A DNA stretch of 23,134 nt from an uncultured Actinomyces sp. (GCA_938040725.1 CALHZX010000051.1:1-23134), one strand, 5' to 3'. Numbered from the stretch's first letter, positions 13,218-22,201 are shown. Notes: generated by a model not told the origin, from the letters alone. Made by a program: numbers and translations.

Positions 13218-16061
13218 CTAGATCATGTCCTTCTTTTCCATGTACTTCATGGCCAGCCAGCCCAGCGGGATGCGGCCGTAGAAGGTGACGAGACGGTAGA
13301 GCAGAGCCGTCGCGATCGCAACCGACGAGGAGATGCCCGCGACCGTCAGGCCCGAGGTCAGCGCCGTTTCGACGGTACCGATACCGCCCGGTGAGGGGAT
13401 AAAGGAGCCGGCCGCGTTCGCCGTCAGGTAGGTGATCGACACCGTGGAGAAGTTCAGCGAACCGCCCATGGCGAGCAGCGCCGTCCAGAACGCGCCCACG
13501 TAGCCGATGTTCATCAGCAGGTTGCCGCCCACGACAGCTGCGAGGCGACGCGGCTGGCCGATGATCCACAGGAGGCGCGGGTAGACCTGCTGCCAGGTTG
13601 GCTGAATCTTCGACCAGATCCAGCGGCGCACCTTCGGTACGGCGACGATGACGCCGACCGCGACCATGACGACCGCGACGACACCCAGGATTGTGCCGTA
13701 GGGGACCGATACGGACAGTGACGACCCGGCGATCACCATGACGAGCAGCAGCAGGATGATCGTGATGAGCGCCTGCGAGATCTGCATGAGGGTCACGGTC
13801 GTCACCGCCATCGCGGTGGGGACGCGGCGCTTGCGTAGGTAGCGCAGGTTGAGGGCCGCGGGTCCCACGCCGGCGGGCGCCACGATCGTAATGATCGAGG
13901 CCGCGACCTGGGCGATGAGGGTTTCCCGCAGGCTCAGCTTCTCAGGCGACAGGGCAACAAGCGGTACCGCGGAGCCGACCCAGATGAGGCACGCGAGCAC
14001 GGCAGAAGCGAGCATCCACCATGGGTTCGCGCTCTTGACCGTCGTCACGATGTCGCTGAAGTTCAGCGAGCCCACGACGATGAAGACGGCAATGAACGCC
14101 ACCGCGATCGTGAAGATCGTGCGCGGGCGGAAGCGCTGCAGGTCAGCCGTCGGCGCGGTTTCGGCCTCGGAGTCGCCCACGAGGGCCGCACGCAGCTCGC
14201 TCAGCAGGTCGGAACGGCGCAGACGCTGATTGACCGACGCGGGAAGAACGGGCTTCTGGATGACGGGGGCGCACGCGATCAGCGTCTCCTCACCCACGCA
14301 GCGCCGTCCGGCCTCGAGCGCCCGCTCGGGTCCCACGGCCAGCGCCGTGAGGACCAGCATCTGCGCGATGTCGATCGACTGGTTGAGCTCGGTCGTCGCA
14401 ACCTCGCCGGAATCCCAGTCGAGGAGCCACACGTCCGAGGAGGAATCGACGACCACGGCCTCGGGAGTGAGGGCGCGGTGCGAAATGCCGCGCGCGTGCG
14501 CGAAATGCAGCTGCTCCCACGCGCGGTCCAAGACCTCGTCCGTCGCGGCCTCGCCGAGCTCCGTCAGCGGCGTCGTCGGGGGCAGGGCGGACATGACCAG
14601 AATGATCGAGTCCGAGGCCGAGGCGATCCCGATCGGCTCCTGCGTGAACACGCCCGCACGCAGCGCCTGCAGGGTCGTGAACGAGGAGCGCTCGGCCTGC
14701 GCCTTGAGCGAGGGGGAGACCCACCGGCTGATGCCGCGCAGACGCAGGTTGTTCCACATTTCGAGGAGGGTGCCGGTCAGCTCCTGGCCAGGATCCATGG
14801 CGATCAGCTCGTAGGCGAGGCCCGTGTCGCTCCACGCCTGGTAGTGGCGGTAGTGATCCTGGCCCGGGTGGCGCGTGACCGTGACGCCCATGTCGCCCAG
14901 GTCGGCGGGCATCTGCGTCAGGTGGCCGCGCGAGTCTTCGGCGACGGCCCAGGTGGCCAGGGGCTCCTCGGTGGTGTCGAGGTCGGTGCGCACGATCCGC
15001 GAGGGCGTGATGCCGATGCCGAGGAGCGCCTCGACGAGTTTCGCGCCCTTGGCCCTCTGGTCGTCGTAGCCCATGATCCACCGCGAGCCCGAGCCGAACG
15101 CGCGGCCCAGGAAGACGGAGATGAAGGCGACGGGCAGCGTCATGGAGGAGCGCAGCACGCCCAGGATGAGGACGATCCACAGGCCGGTCCAGCCCCAGCG
15201 GATCGCCTTCATCGACTGGGCCTCACCCGCGGAGGTGAACAGGGCGCACAGGGTGACGATGACCAGGTTGATCGCAATCGCGATGCCGGTTTGGGAGCCT
15301 TGGGTGGCCAGTGCGCGGTCCACGCTCAGCGGCGCGGTCAGTTCCGAGGGGAGCAGTCCCGTCAGCAGGATGATGATCCAGCCACCGACCGCGGCAGTGA
15401 GGCTCGTGACCAGGACCTGGATGATCGCCTGGAGGCGTCTGCGCAGCGCGAGCGAAACGATCACGAGGATCGGCGTGGTCAAAATGATGAGGCCTTCGGT
15501 GATGCTCACCGGCAGGATGAGGATCTTGCGGACCAGTTGGAAGCTGAGGACGTCCATGGTGACGCCGCGCGTGGTTGCGCTGGCGAGCGCGCCGATCGTC
15601 CAGATAAAGAAAATCGCGATGAGGGAGATGACGACGTCGACGGCGTCCTCGCGGCGGCGTCGCACGCTCGTGATGCGGTCGGCGATGTAGACGGGGCGGG
15701 GCAGGCGCATGCGACGCACGGGTAGGGTCGCGGCGATCTCGCCGGTGGCGGGGGAGGGGGTCTTCTCCGCCTCCTCGGATGCTCTCGCGGGGGTGGCGGC
15801 CTCTTCCTCGGTGCCGTGTGCATCCTCGGCGGTGCCCGTGGCGTCGGTCGTGGACGAGGCTGGGGTGGGTTCTTCCGCGTCGGCGACGCTGTCGGAATCG
15901 GTGGTGGCGGGCGGGGGAGGCGCTGTGACGCCGCTGTCGTCGATCATTCCCATGAGGGCGTCAACCCCGTTCTCCGCGGAATCGTCAGATGATGATGGGA
16001 CGAAGAGGAGGTTTGTGTCAGCGACCGGCGAGCCGTCGTGTGAATCCGTGCGCTTCCTCAT
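13218..16061 (-). CDS. MprF-flippase-like membrane protein with an internal pseudokinase-like domain
   Basis: 947 residues from ATG at 16061 (MRKRTDSHDGS). An upstream extension to 16112 is open but lacks a ribosome site and overlaps the divergent promoter region. Residues 1-138 are acidic and Pro/Ser/Thr/Ala-rich, probably cytoplasmic. Several membrane helices follow (about 141-161, 180-205, 208-232, 258-320). The middle region (about 345-600) resembles a protein kinase C-lobe: GISHRALTPEAVVVDSSSDV, then WLLDWDSGEV. HRD is replaced by H528-R-A530 and the catalytic-loop Asn by Ala535, while D548/D550 remain. About 620-935 is an eight-helix-like LPG_synthase_TM (PF03706/UPF0104) domain with FIPSPGGIGTVE. 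Known relatives of that domain move lipids across the membrane. No aminoacyl-transferase domain is present, so it should not make lysyl-PG. It diverges from dedA with a 74-bp gap. Confidence 0.85.
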   Translation of the reverse strand: MRKRTDSHDGSPVADTNLLFVPSSSDDSAENGVDALMGMIDDSGVTAPPPPATTDSDSVADAEEPTPASSTTDATGTAEDAHGTEEEAATPARASEEAEKTPSPATGEIAATLPVRRMRLPRPVYIADRITSVRRRREDAVDVVISLIAIFFIWTIGALASATTRGVTMDVLSFQLVRKILILPVSITEGLIILTTPILVIVSLALRRRLQAIIQVLVTSLTAAVGGWIIILLTGLLPSELTAPLSVDRALATQGSQTGIAIAINLVIVTLCALFTSAGEAQSMKAIRWGWTGLWIVLILGVLRSSMTLPVAFISVFLGRAFGSGSRWIMGYDDQRAKGAKLVEALLGIGITPSRIVRTDLDTTEEPLATWAVAEDSRGHLTQMPADLGDMGVTVTRHPGQDHYRHYQAWSDTGLAYELIAMDPGQELTGTLLEMWNNLRLRGISRWVSPSLKAQAERSSFTTLQALRAGVFTQEPIGIASASDSIILVMSALPPTTPLTELGEAATDEVLDRAWEQLHFAHARGISHRALTPEAVVVDSSSDVWLLDWDSGEVATTELNQSIDIAQMLVLTALAVGPERALEAGRRCVGEETLIACAPVIQKPVLPASVNQRLRRSDLLSELRAALVGDSEAETAPTADLQRFRPRTIFTIAVAFIAVFIVVGSLNFSDIVTTVKSANPWWMLASAVLACLIWVGSAVPLVALSPEKLSLRETLIAQVAASIITIVAPAGVGPAALNLRYLRKRRVPTAMAVTTVTLMQISQALITIILLLLVMVIAGSSLSVSVPYGTILGVVAVVMVAVGVIVAVPKVRRWIWSKIQPTWQQVYPRLLWIIGQPRRLAAVVGGNLLMNIGYVGAFWTALLAMGGSLNFSTVSITYLTANAAGSFIPSPGGIGTVETALTSGLTVAGISSSVAIATALLYRLVTFYGRIPLGWLAMKYMEKKDMI

Positions 16062-16072
16062 GTTGCCTATCC

Positions 16073-16078
16073 TATAAT
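16073..16078 (+). promoter_or_regulatory. Possible -10 box for the DedA-DUF6541 operon
   Basis: A perfect TATAAT lies 58 nt upstream of the GTG at 16136, in the 74-bp divergent gap. No convincing -35 accompanies it, so confidence is low. Confidence 0.3.
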
Positions 16079-16135
16079 CGCGGTCAACAAAGGTAGGGTT
16101 AGGGTGATACATTCCCGGCAGAAAAGGGCCCTATC

Positions 16136-16801
16136 GTGACCTGGTCGACACTCGTGACCGCATCAGATCCGTCGATGCTGAACACCGTTATCGAGTGGTT
16201 TAAGAATCCTGAGACCCTGCTCGTCGCCATGGGGCCATGGGTGCTGTGGGGCACGATGCTCATCGTCCTCATCGAGTCCGGTGTCCTGTTCCCGGTCCTG
16301 CCCGGTGAGTCCCTGCTGTTCACCGCGGGCCTGCTCCACGATCGCCTCGGCCTGCACCTGCCGACCCTGATCCTCCTCGTCGTCGTCGCCGCGTTTATCG
16401 GCGCGCAAATCGGCTACTTCCTCGGTGCGAAGTGGGGACGGCGCTTCTTCAAGCCGGACGCCCGCATCCTCAATACGGAGCACCTGGAGAAGGCGGAGCA
16501 CTACTTCACGAACTACGGTGGCCGCTCGCTGGTCATCGGCCGTTTTATTCCCTTCGTGCGCACGTTCATCCCGATAGCCGCGGGCATGGCCCGCTACCCC
16601 TACCCGAAGTTCCTGGTCTTCAACACGCTCGGTTCTGTCATCTGGGGCGCGGGCTTCATCCTCGTGGGCGCGCTCCTGGGCAACGTTCCCTTCGTGCATG
16701 ACAACCTGACGCTCATCCTCGGCGTCATCATCCTCGCGTCGGTCCTGCCCGTCATCATTGAGATGATCGGTAAGCGCCGCGCCGCATCCGAGGAGGAGTA
16801 A
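16136..16801 (+). CDS. DedA-family membrane protein
   Basis: 221 residues from GTG at 16136, with AAGGG about 7 nt upstream; an ATG at residue 14 is a weaker alternative. The DedA signature is clear: IESGVLFPVLPGES (E48, E58) near the first re-entrant segment, and GRFIPFVRTFIPIAAG (R136, R142) in the second. Apolar helices lie at about 35-68, 75-97, 158-180 and 187-212. DedA proteins are membrane transporters; members have been linked to recycling of undecaprenyl phosphate and other phospholipids and to membrane-potential homeostasis. The exact substrate here is not visible. The stop codon is 3 nt before the next GTG, so the two genes are translationally coupled. The neighbouring flippase-like gene makes a lipid-transport setting likely. 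Confidence 0.92.
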   Translation: MTWSTLVTASDPSMLNTVIEWFKNPETLLVAMGPWVLWGTMLIVLIESGVLFPVLPGESLLFTAGLLHDRLGLHLPTLILLVVVAAFIGAQIGYFLGAKWGRRFFKPDARILNTEHLEKAEHYFTNYGGRSLVIGRFIPFVRTFIPIAAGMARYPYPKFLVFNTLGSVIWGAGFILVGALLGNVPFVHDNLTLILGVIILASVLPVIIEMIGKRRAASEEE

Positions 16802-16804
16802 GCC

Positions 16805-19060
16805 GTGCTGGCCTGGTGGATGCTGCTTCCGACCCTGCTGGCCATGATGGTCGCCCTGGTGCTGCCGGGCTTCATGTGGCTGCGGGCCGGGGGCCGCTCG
16901 TCGCTCGTCGCGGTTGCGGCTGCGCCCGCGTTCACCTTCGGCCTCGTCACGGCCCTGTCAGTGGCCTACCCGGCCCGCGATATTGAGTGGGAGCCCTCCA
17001 CCGCCCTGCCGATCCTCGGCCTGAGCGCTATCGGCGGCGCGACCGCGTGGGCGCTGAGCTTCTTCCACCGCAGCAACGGCGGTTTCTCGCTGCGGGGAGT
17101 TCCCCTGCGCGAAGCCATCGGCGTACGCGTTCCCATCGGCGGCGCGCAGGCGGCGGTTCGCGCCTCCACGTGGGGAGCGATCCTCGTCGGCTTCCTCGTG
17201 GCCGCGTGGCCGCTCCTTGCGGGCGTGGACCCGGCCAACCCTGTCCAGCAGTGGGACCCGACGTTCCATCAGAACGGCGTGCACGCGATCCTGTACGGGA
17301 AGGATGCGAGCCCCTTCGGTGGCCTCCACGAGCTCTACGGCGGCAGGAGCGTCTACTACCCCACGGGCTGGCACGCGTTCGTCGCGCTTTTTGCGCGCTA
17401 CGACTCGGTTGTCCAGACCGCCAACGTCTCCTCGCTGGCACTCATGGCCGTGTGGGTGATCGGCCTGGCAGCCCTCGTCTCGGTGCTCACCGCGTCGCGC
17501 AGCGCCCTCCTCGCCGCGCCGGTCATCGGCGGCATGCTGCTCAACATGCCGGCCGACGCGCTCACCATGTACAACCAGTGGCCCAACTCGACTGGCACCG
17601 CGCTGGTTCCCGGGCTCGCAGCGGCCGCGATCATCGTTGGCCGGCGTTTCGCCACGGATCTGCGCGCCGGAGACGGAGTACGCGCATTCATTCGCCGCAT
17701 CCCCCAAGGTGTTTTCCTGCTGATCGGCGCCCTCGGCCTCGTCGGTGCGCACCCGAGCGCCGCGTTCTCGATCCTCGCGTTGCTGATCGCGCCCCTCCTG
17801 GCCTCTCTCGCATCCTTCGCTCGCCGGGCCTACGAGCGCGATGGACGAGGCCAGCTCGCGGCCCTTGCGTGGGGTGCCCTCGCGCTCGGCGTCGTCGCGG
17901 CCCCGCTCCTCGCGCTGTCGTCGTCGAAGATCCAGGCGATGGGCAAGTATCCGCGCAACGGAAACGGCTGGGGTGAGGCCTTCGCTCACGCGTTCCTGCC
18001 CTACCCGCCCTTCACGAGCACGCCCAGCACCACCTACTGGACCCTCATCCAGCTGCTCCTCCTCATCGCCGGCATCGCCGCGACCGCCCGCCTGCACACG
18101 CTCTGGCGCCGCCCCGACCCCCTTGAGCGTGCCGCCGAACAGGCCGGACTCACGCACGAGACAAACACGGACGAGGCCTCCCCGGCCTCGTCCGACGAGG
18201 AAGAAGCGCTACCCCTGCCGTGCTGGCCGCTCGTCTCCTACCTGATCCTCGCGGGCCTGACCGGCCTCGCCTACGCGCCCAACTCGGCGCTGCGCACGTA
18301 CCTGCTGGCCCCCTGGTATAAGGACGCCCGCCGCATCATGGGCGTCGAAGACATTGCGCTGACGGTCCTCATGGCCGTCGGGGCCGCTGCGATCATCCAC
18401 GCTCTGCACGCCGCGTGGACCAGGTCCCTGCAGCGCATCCTCGCCGAACGCGGCATCGACGCCGAGATCGAGGCGCCGCGCTGGCTGATCCAGGTGGGCG
18501 TCGGACTCCTTATCCTCGTCCTGTCCGGCTTCGGCGCAATCGACGCGCGAAACACCGCGGTCGCCTACGTGTACGACCCCGCGCACCTGGGCAAACCCGG
18601 CATGGCCACCACCGGCGAACTCGCCATGGCGCGCCGCATGAAGTACACGACCGCGCCCAACGCGCTCATCCTCGGCGACCCAATCGCGGGCGCCGCCTAC
18701 TCCGAGATGCTCGGTGGACGCAAGGCCGTCTTCCCGCAGCTGAGCACAGTCAACGCGGACGGTGCCTCGCAGAAGGTCCTCACCCAGCGCTTCCACAACA
18801 TCGCGACCGACCCCGAGGTCTGCGAGGTCGTGCGCACGCTCGGCATCACGCACTTCTATGAGGAAGAAGACGGCGCCTACTACAACTTCATGCGCTCCAC
18901 CCGTAACCCGGGTCTCTACGGAGTCGACACGTCCAGCGGGTTCGAGCTCGTCGACGCGGGTGGCACCGCGAAGCTGTGGAAGATCACCGCGTGCGGTGAC
19001 ATCACCCCCGGCGGCGGACGCGACGCCTTCGCGACCGGCGTTCCCGGGAGTGGCAACTGA
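16805..19060 (+). CDS. Large polytopic membrane protein, DUF6541-like
   Basis: 751 residues from GTG at 16805. The ribosome site GAGGAG lies inside the last codons of dedA. The N-terminal two thirds contain about a dozen hydrophobic helices, beginning at residues 3-25. A conserved-looking extracellular loop carries DPTFHQNGVHAILYG (about 150-165) and VYYPTGWHAFVALFA (about 178-193). This pattern is known from actinobacterial DUF6541 proteins, which resemble GT-C-type glycosyltransferases in layout. A charged cytoplasmic loop (about 440-470) is followed by more helices. The C-terminal ~180 residues are soluble (LILGDPIAGAAYSEMLGGRK, then YEEEDGAYYNFMRS). Function is not established; a polyprenyl-linked sugar enzyme or envelope-polysaccharide role is inference from topology and from coupling to a DedA protein. 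Confidence 0.8.
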   Translation: MLAWWMLLPTLLAMMVALVLPGFMWLRAGGRSSLVAVAAAPAFTFGLVTALSVAYPARDIEWEPSTALPILGLSAIGGATAWALSFFHRSNGGFSLRGVPLREAIGVRVPIGGAQAAVRASTWGAILVGFLVAAWPLLAGVDPANPVQQWDPTFHQNGVHAILYGKDASPFGGLHELYGGRSVYYPTGWHAFVALFARYDSVVQTANVSSLALMAVWVIGLAALVSVLTASRSALLAAPVIGGMLLNMPADALTMYNQWPNSTGTALVPGLAAAAIIVGRRFATDLRAGDGVRAFIRRIPQGVFLLIGALGLVGAHPSAAFSILALLIAPLLASLASFARRAYERDGRGQLAALAWGALALGVVAAPLLALSSSKIQAMGKYPRNGNGWGEAFAHAFLPYPPFTSTPSTTYWTLIQLLLLIAGIAATARLHTLWRRPDPLERAAEQAGLTHETNTDEASPASSDEEEALPLPCWPLVSYLILAGLTGLAYAPNSALRTYLLAPWYKDARRIMGVEDIALTVLMAVGAAAIIHALHAAWTRSLQRILAERGIDAEIEAPRWLIQVGVGLLILVLSGFGAIDARNTAVAYVYDPAHLGKPGMATTGELAMARRMKYTTAPNALILGDPIAGAAYSEMLGGRKAVFPQLSTVNADGASQKVLTQRFHNIATDPEVCEVVRTLGITHFYEEEDGAYYNFMRSTRNPGLYGVDTSSGFELVDAGGTAKLWKITACGDITPGGGRDAFATGVPGSGN

Positions 19061-19086
19061 GACGGTGACGCTTGCTCGGGGGCGTT

Positions 19087-19137
19087 CGGGGCGTACTTGT
19101 TCCCGGGGCGTGCTCGTTCCCGGGGCGTGCTCGCACG
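19087..19137. repeat. Three 17-bp tandem repeats between the DUF6541 gene and pheA
   Basis: Units at 19087-19103, 19104-19120 and 19121-19137 share CGGGGCGTRCTYGTTCC; the third diverges in its last four bases. They occupy the 178-bp gap upstream of pheA. No hairpin or promoter stands out. Confidence 0.6.
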
Positions 19138-19238
19138 AGGCCCGCGCGTCCCTCGAATCCCGCGCGATTGGCCACAATGCACCCTCGGCGCTGAAACGAG
19201 GCGGCGCCGCGCGCGATGCTCTCGTTACCCTTGACACC

Positions 19239-20246
19239 ATGACGACGAACATTCCCGGCCCCGCGCCCCTCGGTGACAAGCTTCGTATCGCCTTCCTCGG
19301 CCCCTTCGGCACGTTTACCGAACAGGCCGTCCACCAGGTCGCTCCCGCCGGCGCGATTCTCATGCCGATGACGAGCGCCCCGCAGGCGCTCGCGGCCGTG
19401 CGTCGAGGCGAGGCCGACCGCGCCGTCGTCCCGATCGAAAACTCCATCGAGGGCGGCGTCAACGCGACGCTGGATTCCCTCTCGCACGGCGATCCCCTCG
19501 TCATTGTTGCCGAGATGCACGTGCATGTCGTCTTCCAGCTGGCCGTCCTGCCGGGTACGCGCCCCGAGGATATTCGCCGCATTGGTACCCACCCGCACGC
19601 GTGGGCGCAGTGCCGCGGCTGGGTCGAGGAGACGTTCCCCGGCGCGATTCACGTGCCCGCCACGTCGACGGCTGCTGCTGCCGAGCTGCTCTCGGACGGC
19701 GATGCCTCCTTCGATGCCGCCCTGTGTAACGCGGTCTCGGTCAACACCTACGGCTTGGAGGCCCTGTTCACTGACGTCGCCGACAATCCGGGTGCGATCA
19801 CCCGCTTCGTCCTCGTGGCCCGTCCCGGCGTGGTGCCCCCGCCGACCGGCGCGGATAAGACGACCATCCAGGTGGCCCTGCCCGTCAACGAGTCGGGTGC
19901 GCTGCTGACCCTCCTCGAGCAGTTCTCGGTGCGCGGCGTCGACCTGTCGCGTATCGAGTCGCGCCCGAGCGGGGACGGCCTCGGCAACTACACGTTTAGC
20001 ATCGATATTGTCGGCCACATCCGCGAGGAGCGCGTCCAGGCGGCCCTCGTTGGCCTGCACCGCTACTCGCCGGAGGTTCGCTTCATGGGGTCTTACCCGC
20101 GTGTTGATGGTGTGCGCGCGGCGGTCGCTCCGGGCACCACGGACGAGGCCTTCCGTGCGGGCCGCGCGTGGGTCGCGGACCTGCTGCACGGCGGGGATGG
20201 CACGGGCGAGGACGCTGGCTGCGCGCCGTCCTGGCCGTTGGCCTGA
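19239..20246 (+). CDS. pheA: Prephenate dehydratase
   Basis: 335 residues from ATG at 19239 (MTTNIPGPAPLGDKLRIAFL). The frame is open far upstream, but homology begins at RIAFLGPFGTFTEQAV. There is no Shine-Dalgarno sequence, and TACCCT at 19226-19231 could serve as -10 for a leaderless transcript. The enzyme converts prephenate to phenylpyruvate in phenylalanine synthesis (cytosolic). The catalytic domain covers about 14-195, with VPIENSIEGGVNATLD and the catalytic T188-R189-F190. The ACT regulatory domain (about 208-285) contains E240-S-R-P243, the motif linked to feedback control by phenylalanine. No chorismate mutase domain is present, as is usual in actinobacteria. The C-terminal ~40 residues beyond the ACT domain are a low-complexity extension. 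It is a single gene on this side of the repeat block. Confidence 0.95.
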   Translation: MTTNIPGPAPLGDKLRIAFLGPFGTFTEQAVHQVAPAGAILMPMTSAPQALAAVRRGEADRAVVPIENSIEGGVNATLDSLSHGDPLVIVAEMHVHVVFQLAVLPGTRPEDIRRIGTHPHAWAQCRGWVEETFPGAIHVPATSTAAAAELLSDGDASFDAALCNAVSVNTYGLEALFTDVADNPGAITRFVLVARPGVVPPPTGADKTTIQVALPVNESGALLTLLEQFSVRGVDLSRIESRPSGDGLGNYTFSIDIVGHIREERVQAALVGLHRYSPEVRFMGSYPRVDGVRAAVAPGTTDEAFRAGRAWVADLLHGGDGTGEDAGCAPSWPLA

Positions 20247-20357
20247 CGCTCGGGTTGCCGCGCGGATCCAATAGGCGTCGCCCCGGCAGGTCTGCAGCGC
20301 TGAGGGATAAGCCGGGTCACGGCATCTGCCGCTCCAACGAACTGTTAACCGATCTGT

Positions 20358-20804
20358 ATCGGGCAGGTCTGCACCAGATAGGGAGCATTGCACCAGTTGG
20401 GGAGCATTGCACTACCTCCGAGCTGGTGTCATACCCCGCTCAGTGGTGTAACACCTCATCGGTAACAAGCGTCGTCGTGGAATTTGTCGCCGGCAGTGCC
20501 TCCTGTCGGCGTTCAATGGGCGCAGACCCTGCAGTACTGCACTAGATGCAGCAGCAATGCACTAGTTGTGGGGGTATTGCACTGCTTCCTATCTAGTGCA
20601 ATGCCACGCGAAGTAGTGCAACGCTGCACTAAGTAGTGCACTGCTACTTGGCAACAAGCGCGTGCGCGGCACGCGCTGCTCCAGCGAGCTAGATCGGGCA
20701 GGTCTGCACTAGATAGGGAGCATTGCACCAGTTAGGGAGCATTGCACTACCTCCGAGCTGGTGTCATACCCCGCTCAATGGTGTAACACCATTTAGCAAC
20801 AAGC
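20358..20804. repeat. Non-coding block of three diverged ~170-bp repeats rich in TGCAC/GTGCA
   Basis: Most of the 659-bp gap between pheA and the lipid kinase gene. Copy A (20358-20470) and copy C (20693-20804) are about 112 bp each and near-identical, from ATCGGGCAGGTCTGCA to AACAAGC. Copy B (about 20521-20659) lies between them, strongly diverged but starting and ending with the same landmarks (GCAGACC/TGCACTAGAT and GGCAACAAGC). Spacing from copy to copy is about 168 bp. Within each copy the core GGGAGCATTGCACYA repeats every 19 bp, and TGCAC or its complement occurs about a dozen times over the block, giving many alternative stems. A 12-base echo of the copy start is at 20285-20296. No convincing coding frame is present. 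Confidence 0.75.
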
Positions 20805-20905
20805 CCAGATGCGGGCAACCCTTTGGGCCATCGCAGATATGACTCGGATTGCTCCCCGTCATTCACCGAGGCCCCATATGTCGTGCGCCGCAGGAAGCTA
20901 TCACA

Positions 20906-22201
20906 TCAGCTCGGCAGCAGCTCCATCCACGTACGCTCGGCGGGGACGGCGATGTCGAGGGCGCCCGCCTGCACGCGAATGTGCATGGTGTGGGCGACGC
21001 CGATTGCGTCCCCGTCCACCTGGCACACCTGGGCTTCCTTGCTCGTCACTGATGCGCCCTTCGCCTGGCGGAAGGCGACCGTGCCCGTCGCGACGGGCAG
21101 GTTCACGGGGCGAAGCCCGATCAGCTGACCGAGCATCTTCCAGGTCACGTCCGCCCATCCGAGCAGGCCAGCCTGCGCGTCAACGGCGATCACGTCGATG
21201 AGGCCGTCCGAGAGGTTCGCGTCCGGCGCCAGGATGAGTATCTTCATCTCGCCGGCGTTGGCGAACATGACGGAACGCGCCTCGATCTCGGTGACCTCGT
21301 CTGCGACGTCCCCGGTCTCGTGGACGATGGAACCGGAGATCTGGTCGCCGATCCCGAGGGGGTCCGGCGCGGCCGCGGCGGGGGAGCGCAGGGTCAGGCG
21401 TGCCTTCATACGAGGAGCGCCCATCGCTCCCAGGCCCGCCCACACGTAGGCGATCCACCCGATGCGCTTCTTCAGCTCGGGATCCGTGTCGGCCATCGTT
21501 TCGCCGTCATACCCCATGCCCGCGACGACCAGGCACGCGTATTCGTCCGCGTGCGGCTCGTTCGACGAGGCTGGGGCTGCTTCGCCCTCTCGGGTGTCCT
21601 CGGCGTGTAGGGCGGCGCGCGCGGCGAGGCGGAGGCCGCCTTCGGCGGGCTGATCGGATTCCTGCGTGGCGTCCTCGACGCGTACCCATGCCAGGTCGAC
21701 GGCGCGGTGGTTGCGGTCGAGTGCGACGGTGAGGGCATGTGCGGGGTCGTCGGGGATGGACAGGTTGCCGGCTAGGACGTTGCCCGTGCCCACGGGGATG
21801 ATGCCCATGCGTACGCCTGATCCGGCCATGCCGGCCGCGACGGCGCGGACGGTTCCATCTCCGCCGGCGGCGATGACGACGGACGCGCCCTCTTCAAGGG
21901 CGCGCACGGCCTGTCCGGTGCCCGGATCCTCGCGGGTAGTTTCGCGCCAGTGCACGTGGTCGATGCCCAGTTCCTTGGCCTTGCGGTTGATGAGGTCCTT
22001 GAAGGCCTGGGGGTCCTCGTGCTTCGAGGGGTTCATGATGATCCAGGGGCGCGGCCGTCCGCGCGTCGGGTCATTCACGGAGGCGGGGACCTCAAGGGCC
22101 TGGCGGCGGCGGTGCCGACGGCTGAGGGCGGTTGCTAGGCGCGCGACTCCGATCGCTCCGGCTCCGGCGGAGGCTGCGAGTGCCCAGTAAATTGCGTCCA
22201 T
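20906..22201 (-). CDS. Diacylglycerol-kinase-family lipid kinase
   Basis: 431 residues from ATG at 22201 (MDAIYWALAASAGAGAIGVA); a GTG two codons upstream is an alternative, and the longer open frame has no ribosome site. An N-terminal hydrophobic helix (about 3-20) and a basic stretch (RRHRRRQ) suggest membrane association. The DAGK catalytic domain begins at PWIIMNPSK, with the nucleotide-binding G113-G-D-G-T117 and GIIPVGTGNVLAGNL. The C-terminal beta domain includes VAGMGYDGETM and LSDGLIDVIAV. Family reaction: ATP-dependent phosphorylation of diacylglycerol or a related lipid at the inner membrane face, feeding phospholipid recycling; the exact substrate is unknown. An acidic, variable insert (about 215-250) lies between the subdomains. 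The gene is divergent from serS with a 254-bp gap. Confidence 0.92.
   Translation of the reverse strand: MDAIYWALAASAGAGAIGVARLATALSRRHRRRQALEVPASVNDPTRGRPRPWIIMNPSKHEDPQAFKDLINRKAKELGIDHVHWRETTREDPGTGQAVRALEEGASVVIAAGGDGTVRAVAAGMAGSGVRMGIIPVGTGNVLAGNLSIPDDPAHALTVALDRNHRAVDLAWVRVEDATQESDQPAEGGLRLAARAALHAEDTREGEAAPASSNEPHADEYACLVVAGMGYDGETMADTDPELKKRIGWIAYVWAGLGAMGAPRMKARLTLRSPAAAAPDPLGIGDQISGSIVHETGDVADEVTEIEARSVMFANAGEMKILILAPDANLSDGLIDVIAVDAQAGLLGWADVTWKMLGQLIGLRPVNLPVATGTVAFRQAKGASVTSKEAQVCQVDGDAIGVAHTMHIRVQAGALDIAVPAERTWMELLPS

Noticed and set aside
14478..15725. 415-codon plus-strand frame opposite the flippase-like gene
   Set aside because: Composition (Arg/Gly/Asp/Gln-rich, no hydrophobic pattern) is that of a shadow frame. 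The minus strand shows clear membrane helices.
13218..16061. Full MprF lysylphosphatidylglycerol synthase
   Set aside because: Only the flippase-type membrane domain is present. No aminoacyl-tRNA-dependent transferase domain follows it.
19002..20393. 463-codon minus-strand frame opposite pheA starting in the repeat block
   Set aside because: Antisense to a confident pheA with TRF and ESRP motifs. Its start is simply part of the non-coding repeat.
20358..20804. CRISPR array or insertion sequence
   Set aside because: There is no regular repeat-spacer layout, no transposase frame and no clean terminal inverted repeats with target duplication.
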